A stretch of 15,668 nucleotides of DNA. Origin: Acidobacteriota bacterium (GTDB taxonomy: Bacteria; Acidobacteriota; Terriglobia; Bryobacterales; JACQDG01). The notes below the pieces were generated by a model. The model ran no database searches. It saw nothing but the letters and a program-made list of their open reading frames with translations, and was not told the DNA's origin. The stretch lies in NCBI GenBank assembly GCA_016201185.1, contig JACQDG010000164.1, positions 1 through 15,668 of the forward strand. The letters run 5' to 3'. The translations under genes were made by a program, and so were the position numbers. Shown piece after piece: positions 7,642 through 13,720 of the stretch. Positions within the stretch are counted from its first letter, which is position 1; each line of letters begins with the position of its first letter.

Positions 7642-9825
7642 ATGCACAAGCTTCGTGGGGTTCGTGGGGCGAGTGCGCTGGCGCTGTTGGCTTTCAGTGC
7701 AGGGGCATTGTGGGGCCAGAATCAAGGCATTATCACAACTGTCGCGGGTGACGGCGTACAGGGGTACGGCGGTGACAACGGGCCTGCCCTCCAGGCGCAG
7801 TTCGACTTCCTGCGGCCGAGGCCTGAGTTACTGCCCTGGGAGGAATTCATTCATATCGCCCTGGACGGCAAGGGCAACCTCTACATTCCCGATAAGGCCA
7901 ACAACGTGATCCGGAAAGTCTCGCCCGACGGCATCGTCACGGGGTTCGGCGGCAACGGCGATTATAACTGCGCGGGAGACGGCCTGCCGGTCACGGGCGC
8001 GTCGCTGGCTAATCCGACCGCGGTGGTCTTTGATGCGGGCGGAAACATGTACATCGCCGACCAGGATTGCGAGCTCATTCATAAGGTCTCCCCGGATGGG
8101 ATCATGAGGCGGTTCGCCGGGAACTTGACAGAGGATTTCAGCGGCAACTACGGCCCGGCGGCGTTTGCGGCCCTGAATTCGCCCGCAGGCTTGGCCGTCG
8201 ACGCCGAGGGCAACGTCTACATTTCCGACACCTGGAACAGCCAGATCCGCAAGGTGGGGCCGGACGGCATAATTTCGCCCTATGCCGGCTCGGGCAATGA
8301 GGGCTACGGCGGCGACGGCGGCCTGGCGGTCAAAGCCCAGATCGATTTTCCGGCAGGCCTGACTTTCGACAAGTCAGGCAACCTGTACTTCGCCGATCTC
8401 CTCAACAACCGCATCCGGCGGGTCGCGAAGGACGGCACGATTACAACGGTGGCCGGCGACGGCCAGGCGGCCTTCCGCGGCGAAGGCGGGTCGGCCACCC
8501 AAGCATCCCTTAATTACCCGACCGACGTGGCCTTTGATTCCGCCGGCAACCTGTACATCGCCGACGACCACAACAACGTGATCCGCAAGGTCACTCCCGA
8601 CAGCATCATCACGACTGTCGTGGGCAACCGGCTGCAAGCCTACGGCGGGGACGGTGGGCCGCCCCTGTTAGCCTCGCTGAACCGCCCCAGCGGGATCGCC
8701 TTCGATCCTCAGGACAACCTGTATATCGCCGATCATTACAACAACCGCATCCGGAAGGTGGTGTTCCATCCCCCCGCGATTGCGCTCTCGGCGGCGAGTC
8801 TGAACTTTGCGGCGACGGCCGGCGGCCCCAACCCGGCGTCCCAAACCTTTAACGTCACCAATTCGGGCGGCGGCAGCTTTGACTTCGCCGTCACCGCGGA
8901 CCAGGGGTGGCTTACGGTTACGCCGTCCTCCGGCTCCATTTCGGCAGCTCCTGCCGGCGGCCCGTCGCTGGCGGTGACGGTGAGTGTGAGCATTGCGAAT
9001 CTCACCGCCGGAGACTACAGCGGCACCATCACGGTTCAAAGCTCGGGCGCGGTGAACAGCCCACAGACTCTCGCCGTGGCGCTCACTGTGCGGCCCATGC
9101 CCGCGCCGGCACCGGTTTTCTCAGCTGCCGGTGTGGTCCATGCCGCCAGCTTCCTCGAAGGCCCCATCGTGGCCGGCGAAGTGATCTCCGTCTTCGGTTC
9201 CAACCTCGGCCCCGCCACTGCTGCCGGGGCGGCGATCGACCCGGCCACCGGGCTGCTGGCCACCACACAGGCCGGGGTCACCGTGCTGTTCAACGATCTT
9301 CCCGGGCCGCTTTTTTCTGTTTTCCAGGACCAGATCAACGTCCAGGCGCCTTATGAACTGGCCGGACAGGGCACAGCGCGTATCGTGGTGCGCTACCTGG
9401 ATTCCTCCAGCGCCCCGATCACCGTGCCGGTCGCGGCGGTGGCTCCGGGCATCTTTGCGGCGAGCCAGGGCAAGGGACAGGCGGCGGCGCTGAACCAGGA
9501 CTCCAGCCCCAATTCGCCGGCCAATCCCGCTGCCAGAGGCAGCGTGGTGCAAATCTATCTGACCGGGCAGGGAGCGACGACGCCACCGGCAGTGACAGGC
9601 CAATTGACGCCGGCGCCCTACCCCAAGCCGGTTCTTCCGGTAGATGTGAAGATCGGAGGCTTAAGCGCCCGCATCGATTTTGCCGGGCTGGCGCCGGGGC
9701 TGTCAGGTTTGTTGCAGATCAACGCCATAGTGCCGGCCGATGTGACGCCGGGAGACAACGTTGCGTTGGAAGTGACGATCGGCAGTAAAGTGAGCCAGCC
9801 GGGAGTAACCCTGGCGGTCCGCTAG
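7642..9825 (+). CDS. Exported NHL-repeat propeller with BACON-like and Solibacter C-terminal domains
   Basis: This is a secreted protein of 727 residues with no enzyme motif. The N-terminus (MHKLRGVRGASALALLAFSAGALWG) is a signal peptide. Residues about 30-375 hold six NHL-type repeats, recognisable by N(L/M/V)Y(I/F)xDxxNxxIRKV at 79-93 and onward to 359-373. They alternate with TVAGDG...GYGGDGG loops and should fold as a six-bladed beta-propeller. Residues about 378-485 form a BACON-like immunoglobulin-type domain (SAASLNFAATAGG...WLTVTPSSGS...AGDYSGTITVQS). Residues about 490-727 match the Solibacter-expanded C-terminal domain TIGR03437, including VHAASF, VISVFGSNLGP, DQINVQAPYE, APGIFA, VQIYLTGQG and LLQINAIVP. 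The function is unknown; cell-surface binding or carbohydrate interaction is only a guess. The frame is open upstream to 7555, but that part overlaps the PAP2 gene and lacks a signal peptide, so ATG 7642 is preferred. Confidence 0.9.
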   Translation: MHKLRGVRGASALALLAFSAGALWGQNQGIITTVAGDGVQGYGGDNGPALQAQFDFLRPRPELLPWEEFIHIALDGKGNLYIPDKANNVIRKVSPDGIVTGFGGNGDYNCAGDGLPVTGASLANPTAVVFDAGGNMYIADQDCELIHKVSPDGIMRRFAGNLTEDFSGNYGPAAFAALNSPAGLAVDAEGNVYISDTWNSQIRKVGPDGIISPYAGSGNEGYGGDGGLAVKAQIDFPAGLTFDKSGNLYFADLLNNRIRRVAKDGTITTVAGDGQAAFRGEGGSATQASLNYPTDVAFDSAGNLYIADDHNNVIRKVTPDSIITTVVGNRLQAYGGDGGPPLLASLNRPSGIAFDPQDNLYIADHYNNRIRKVVFHPPAIALSAASLNFAATAGGPNPASQTFNVTNSGGGSFDFAVTADQGWLTVTPSSGSISAAPAGGPSLAVTVSVSIANLTAGDYSGTITVQSSGAVNSPQTLAVALTVRPMPAPAPVFSAAGVVHAASFLEGPIVAGEVISVFGSNLGPATAAGAAIDPATGLLATTQAGVTVLFNDLPGPLFSVFQDQINVQAPYELAGQGTARIVVRYLDSSSAPITVPVAAVAPGIFAASQGKGQAAALNQDSSPNSPANPAARGSVVQIYLTGQGATTPPAVTGQLTPAPYPKPVLPVDVKIGGLSARIDFAGLAPGLSGLLQINAIVPADVTPGDNVALEVTIGSKVSQPGVTLAVR

Positions 9826-9862
9826 CCTGCCAGGTGACTGAGCCTCGCCGCTGGACACACAA

Positions 9863-10639
9863 ATGCCGCACATTCGGGAGTTGTTCAATTTATCGGGCCG
9901 GGTGGCGCTGGTCACGGGTGGATCGCGCGGCTTGGGGCGCGAAATGGCCGATGGGCTGGCGGAGGCTGGGGCTTCCCTGATGTTGGTGGCCCGCCGAGAA
10001 CAGTGGCTGACTCCGAGCGTGGCGGAAATGAAGGCGGCCGGCTACCAGTGCGAGGGCATGCTGTGCGACGTCTCCAACCTCAAGGAAGTCGAAGCGGTGG
10101 TCGAGCGGACGCTTGAAGTTTTTGGCGGACTCGACATCCTGGTCAACAACGCTGGAGTGACCTGGGGAGCGCCGATCGAAGAGATGCCGCTCGAAAAATG
10201 GCGGGCGGTGCTCGAGACCAACCTGACCGGAGCCTTTCTGTGCGCGCAGCAGGCGGGGCGCGTCATGCTGGCGCGGGGCGGCGGTTCGATTATCAATGTG
10301 GCGTCGGTGGCGGGCCTGCTGGGGATGGCGGACTACGGACCGAGCACGGTCGGCTACGTGGCCAGCAAGGGAGGCCTGATCGCCATGACGCGGGAACTGG
10401 CCGCCCGCTGGGGCCGTCACGGGATTCGCGCCAACGCCATCGCCCAGGGATATTTTCCTTCCCGCATGACGGAACGGGTTCTGGAGCAGATCCGGAAGCG
10501 GGTAGAAGGGAATACCCCGCTGGGAAGGGTGGGCCGTGTGGGCGAGCTGAAGGCCGTGGTGGTGTTTCTGGCCTCTCCCGCTTCCAGTTACATCACCGGG
10601 CAGACCATTGTGGTGGATGGAGGAGCGTCCATCGTTTGA
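9863..10639 (+). CDS. SDR-family NAD(P)-dependent oxidoreductase
   Basis: This 258-residue classical short-chain dehydrogenase/reductase is similar in layout to gluconate 5-dehydrogenase, glucose 1-dehydrogenase and 3-oxoacyl-ACP reductase. The Rossmann cofactor motif TGGSRGLG is at 18-25, the NNAG structural motif at 95-98, and the active-site Asn at 120. The catalytic Ser is at 148 (INVASVAG), with Tyr165 and Lys169 in YVASK. NAIAQGYFPSRMT and the C-terminal ITGQTIVVDGG are also standard. After TGG the SRGLG loop does not settle NAD versus NADP use. The substrate cannot be assigned. ATG 9863 follows the propeller gene by 37 bases without an obvious Shine-Dalgarno sequence. The stop TGA overlaps the TTG start of the helicase gene by four bases, so the two are probably translated from one message, although no functional link is known. 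Confidence 0.92.
   Translation: MPHIRELFNLSGRVALVTGGSRGLGREMADGLAEAGASLMLVARREQWLTPSVAEMKAAGYQCEGMLCDVSNLKEVEAVVERTLEVFGGLDILVNNAGVTWGAPIEEMPLEKWRAVLETNLTGAFLCAQQAGRVMLARGGGSIINVASVAGLLGMADYGPSTVGYVASKGGLIAMTRELAARWGRHGIRANAIAQGYFPSRMTERVLEQIRKRVEGNTPLGRVGRVGELKAVVVFLASPASSYITGQTIVVDGGASIV
10621..10625 (+). promoter_or_regulatory. Ribosome-binding site fixing the TTG start of the helicase gene
   Basis: AGGAG lies 10 bases before TTG 10636, inside the last codons of the SDR gene. It supports the TTG that overlaps the SDR stop (TTGA) rather than far-upstream starts inside the SDR gene in the same frame. Confidence 0.6.
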
Positions 10640-13600
10640 ATCCAACCCCTAAGCAGCTTGAAGCAATCGAAAGCTGGGGCCGGGGAGACGTGTGCGTAGT
10701 CGCGGGGCCGGGCTCCGGGAAGACCCTTGTACTGGTAGAGCGCTTCCGCTGGCTGGTCCGGGAAAAGAAGATCCCCGTGCGCAGCATTCTGGCTATCACC
10801 TTCACCGAGAAGGCGGCCGCCAATATGCGCCGGCGGTTGGTGGAGGCGTTTGAAGGAAGCGAAGAGCGGGAGGCGATCGAGCGAGCCTATATATCCACGA
10901 TCCACGGGTTTTGTGCCCGGCTGCTCAAAGAGAACGCCATCCAGGCGGCTGTGGACCCGGAATTCCGGGTGCTGGACGAGTGGGAGGCCGACTTTGAGCT
11001 CCGCCGGGCGATCGAGGAGACTCTGGAGCAGGAGTATCAGGCCAGGGCGGAGCGGGCGCGGGAGTTCCTGAGCCGGTTCGGTTCGAACGATGTGGCGGGG
11101 AGTCTGTTTGCTCTCTATCAGGCGCTGCGGGCGGCGGGAGTGAAGGTGGAGAAAGCGGCCGGCATGGGAGCGCCGGTTTCCGCCCGGCGAAGGTGGCAAG
11201 CGCTGGTCGATGCCTATGAGCAGGTGGCATCGCTGCCGGCCACGACATGGAACTCTGAGCAGCGGCAATGCTTGAGCGAGGCTCTGGAGATCAGACAGCG
11301 GCTGGAGGCACTGGCGGAAAAGACCATGGGAGCTGAGCACTTCCCTGGCGCCCTGGATTTTGCCGATCTCGAGGAATGCGCCATCGGGCTGCTGGAAAAA
11401 TCAGGGAGCAGGGAGACCCGGGATTTTTCCTTCATCCTGATGGACGAGTATCAGGACACGAATCCTTTGCAGGCGCGGCTGGTCGGCCTGCTGCGAGGGA
11501 AGGGCAATTTTTTTGCGGTCGGCGACATCAACCAGTCGATTTACGGATTTCGCCACGCGGACCCCACAGTCTTTCGGAAATATCGCGCGGAGACGGAGCA
11601 GCAGGGCGGTCATGTCGTCCCGCTCTACGACAATTTCCGCAGCCGGAAGGATGTGCTGAAGGCGGTGGCGCGGATCGTTGCTGCGGCGGAGGGGATCGAG
11701 CCGCACGAGCTGGATGCTAAGAAGCCTTTCCCGGAAGCGCCTGGGCCGTTTGTCGAGGTTCTGGCGGTGCACGCAGAGGATAGCGAGCAGGCCATGAAAC
11801 TCGAAGCGCTCCACCTGGCGGTGCGGATCCAGGAGCTGGCCGGCGAACAGGCAGGTTACGGTGATTTTGCGTTGCTGCTACGGACAGCACGGCAGGTGCG
11901 GGTTTTCGAGCAGGTCCTGCGCGGGCGGGGCATTCCCTGCGAAGTGACAGCCGGGCAGGGTTACTACGAGGCCCGGGAGGTCAACGACTTGCTTTGCTTC
12001 CTGCGCGTGCTGCTGAATCCGAGGGACGAGATCAGCCTGGCGGCGGTGCTGCGGTCACCGCTGGTTGGGGCGAGCGATGAGACCCTGCTGCGGCTGAAGC
12101 TGGCCACGGCTTCGCTGATTGAGGGGATCGAAGCTGCGCCGAAGCTTCCGGCCGGGGAGGCGGCTAAGCTGGAAAGCTTCCGCCGGCTGCTGCAGCAATA
12201 TCGGCACGATCGGGATTACACACCGCTGGACCGGCTGTTAGGTCGGCTGCTCGCCCAAACCGGCTATGAAGCCTGGCTGCTCGAGCAGCCAGGCGGTCCG
12301 CAATTGGCCGCCAATGTCCGCAAGTTTTTGACGCTGGCCCGGCGCTTCCGCGCCGCCGGGTTGGCGAGCCTCCAGGATTTCGTGGACCGCGTGGAAGAGA
12401 TGCGGCGTGATGAGGCGCGCGAGGCCGAAGCCGAGCCGCCGGAGCAAACTTCCGACGCGGTGCGCCTGATGACCGTCCACGCCGCCAAGGGCCTGGAATT
12501 TCCGGTGGTGTTTCTGCCGGCCACCAATCATTCTGTTCGTGACAGCACGGAGGGGGTCTGTTTTTCTCCCCACCTCGGCGTGGGGATGCGCTGGCGGAAC
12601 CCCGAAACGGGCAAGAGCGAGCCGGATGCCGTGGCGGTAGCGGTGGCCGAGGAACGTCGCGCCAATGGCCGCGAGGAAGAGCAGAGACTGTTTTACGTGG
12701 GCATGACGCGGGCCGAGGAGCGGCTCATCCTTAGCGCCTCATTTGGCCGACCGCCGAGAAAAGAGCACTGGGCGCCGAATCTGGTCGACAACTTGAAAAT
12801 TGACTTAAAGCAGATCGACAACCGGGCGCGAGATGAGCGGCTCGGAGACTGCCGTTTTCGACTGCTGCAGACGAACCAGGAGCCGGCGGCGGAGATAAGG
12901 GAGGCGCCCAGGCCAGCTCCTGAAGTTGCCGTGGATTGGTTCGATCGGCCGGCGGTTTCCGACCAGAGCGACACGGCCGTTTCGGCTACCGCGGTGGCGC
13001 TGTTTGCGCAGTGCCCGCGGAAGTATTACCTTTCGCGCTACCTGGGTTTCGAGGGTGGCGTTGAGCGCTCTGCGGCAGTGGATAGGGAAGAGGAAGGAGA
13101 CCCAACCGCCGAGCCGGACGAGACGGACCCTAGCGAATTCGGCCGCCATGTTCACGGGCTGCTGGCGGGCCAGATCCCGCGCGAGCATGGCCGGCCGGAG
13201 GCCTTGGCGCTTGTCGAAAACTTTGAAGCGAGCGCATGGGGGCGCCGGGCGGCTGCAGCCGCGCGCGCCCAGCGAGAGCAGAGGTTTGTGATTTGCCTGG
13301 ACGGCCGGCTGGTCAGCGGGCAGATTGATTTGTGGTTCGAGGAGGGTGGGGAAACCGTCCTGATCGATTACAAAACCGACCAGGTAACCGAGGCTGGGGC
13401 AAACGAGCGCGCGCTGGACTACGAAATCCAGTTGCGGCTGTATGCTCTGGCGGTGGAGCGGTTGGCGGGGGTTCGGCCGGGTAGAGCGATCTTATACTTT
13501 CTTCGCCCCAACACAGGGTTGGAGATCTCGCTCGAGGAGCCTGGCCTGGAAGAGGCCAGGCGGAAGGTCGAGGAGTTGTTTGCCGCCCAATCCCGCCTGG

Positions 13601-13713
13601 ATTTCCCTTTGCGGGTGGAAAAGCACTGTTACCACTGCCCTCATTTCCAGGGATTGTGTCCCGCGGATGAGCAATTGTTACTGCCCCTGGCGCAGATTGC
13701 GGCAGTAGAATAG
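10636..13713 (+). CDS. UvrD/AddA-type helicase with C-terminal Fe-S PD-(D/E)XK nuclease
   Basis: This 1025-residue superfamily 1A helicase-nuclease probably acts in double-strand-break end processing like AddAB/RecBCD. Helicase motifs are complete: Walker A AGPGSGKT (23-30), TFTEKAA (55-61), LMDEYQDT (268-275), GDINQSIYGFRHADP (from 296), NFRS, LMTVHAAKGLEFPVV (from 611) and RLFYVGMTRAEERL (from 684). The C-terminal RecB-like nuclease has FGRHVHGLL (His840), GQIDLW (Asp898) and LIDYKTD (Asp911, Lys913). Cys793 (AQCPRKYY) plus Cys998-x2-Cys1001-x6-Cys1008 form the bracketed four-cysteine layout of Fe-S nucleases such as AddB and Cas4. B. subtilis AddA is longer (about 1230) and, as I recall, its Fe-S cluster sits in AddB, so this looks like AddA with an AddB-type nuclease end. 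No AddB, RecC or RecD partner is in the window. TTG 10636 is chosen for its AGGAG site, its overlap with the SDR stop, and the NPTPKQLEAI opening typical of UvrD-type proteins. Confidence 0.88.
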   Translation: MNPTPKQLEAIESWGRGDVCVVAGPGSGKTLVLVERFRWLVREKKIPVRSILAITFTEKAAANMRRRLVEAFEGSEEREAIERAYISTIHGFCARLLKENAIQAAVDPEFRVLDEWEADFELRRAIEETLEQEYQARAERAREFLSRFGSNDVAGSLFALYQALRAAGVKVEKAAGMGAPVSARRRWQALVDAYEQVASLPATTWNSEQRQCLSEALEIRQRLEALAEKTMGAEHFPGALDFADLEECAIGLLEKSGSRETRDFSFILMDEYQDTNPLQARLVGLLRGKGNFFAVGDINQSIYGFRHADPTVFRKYRAETEQQGGHVVPLYDNFRSRKDVLKAVARIVAAAEGIEPHELDAKKPFPEAPGPFVEVLAVHAEDSEQAMKLEALHLAVRIQELAGEQAGYGDFALLLRTARQVRVFEQVLRGRGIPCEVTAGQGYYEAREVNDLLCFLRVLLNPRDEISLAAVLRSPLVGASDETLLRLKLATASLIEGIEAAPKLPAGEAAKLESFRRLLQQYRHDRDYTPLDRLLGRLLAQTGYEAWLLEQPGGPQLAANVRKFLTLARRFRAAGLASLQDFVDRVEEMRRDEAREAEAEPPEQTSDAVRLMTVHAAKGLEFPVVFLPATNHSVRDSTEGVCFSPHLGVGMRWRNPETGKSEPDAVAVAVAEERRANGREEEQRLFYVGMTRAEERLILSASFGRPPRKEHWAPNLVDNLKIDLKQIDNRARDERLGDCRFRLLQTNQEPAAEIREAPRPAPEVAVDWFDRPAVSDQSDTAVSATAVALFAQCPRKYYLSRYLGFEGGVERSAAVDREEEGDPTAEPDETDPSEFGRHVHGLLAGQIPREHGRPEALALVENFEASAWGRRAAAAARAQREQRFVICLDGRLVSGQIDLWFEEGGETVLIDYKTDQVTEAGANERALDYEIQLRLYALAVERLAGVRPGRAILYFLRPNTGLEISLEEPGLEEARRKVEELFAAQSRLDFPLRVEKHCYHCPHFQGLCPADEQLLLPLAQIAAVE
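12271..12294. repeat. Perfect 24-bp palindrome inside the helicase gene
   Basis: The half-site GCCTGGCTGCTC is followed without spacer by its exact reverse complement. It lies in frame in the helicase gene, coding for residues AWLLEQPG. The next base pair outward does not match. It could form a hairpin in single-stranded DNA or RNA, or bind a dimeric protein; it may also be chance. Confidence 0.6.
13706..13711 (+). promoter_or_regulatory. Possible -10 element giving a leaderless S55-peptidase transcript
   Basis: TAGAAT ends 9 bases before the GTG start at 13721 and overlaps the last codons of the helicase gene (stop TAG at 13711-13713). No Shine-Dalgarno sequence precedes the GTG. No -35 is evident at standard spacing; TTGTTA at 13675-13680 is too far away. 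Confidence 0.35.
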
Positions 13714-13720
13714 ATACAGA

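Noticed and set aside
8020..8760. Regularly spaced similar DNA segments resembling a tandem repeat or CRISPR
   Set aside because: They are coding repeats of the NHL propeller blades, diverged at DNA level and in frame. There are no conserved palindromic repeats or unique spacers.
9810..9834. CCTGGC...GCCAGG hairpin at the end of the propeller gene as a terminator
   Set aside because: Only six pairs with a 13-base loop, it spans the stop codon, and no T-run follows. Not supportable as a terminator.
10198..10635. 146-residue N-terminal extension of the helicase
   Set aside because: It overlaps the SDR gene in another frame and its translation is Arg/Gly-rich without homology. UvrD-type proteins normally begin close to the NPTPKQLEAI segment, and the AGGAG-TTG site fits.
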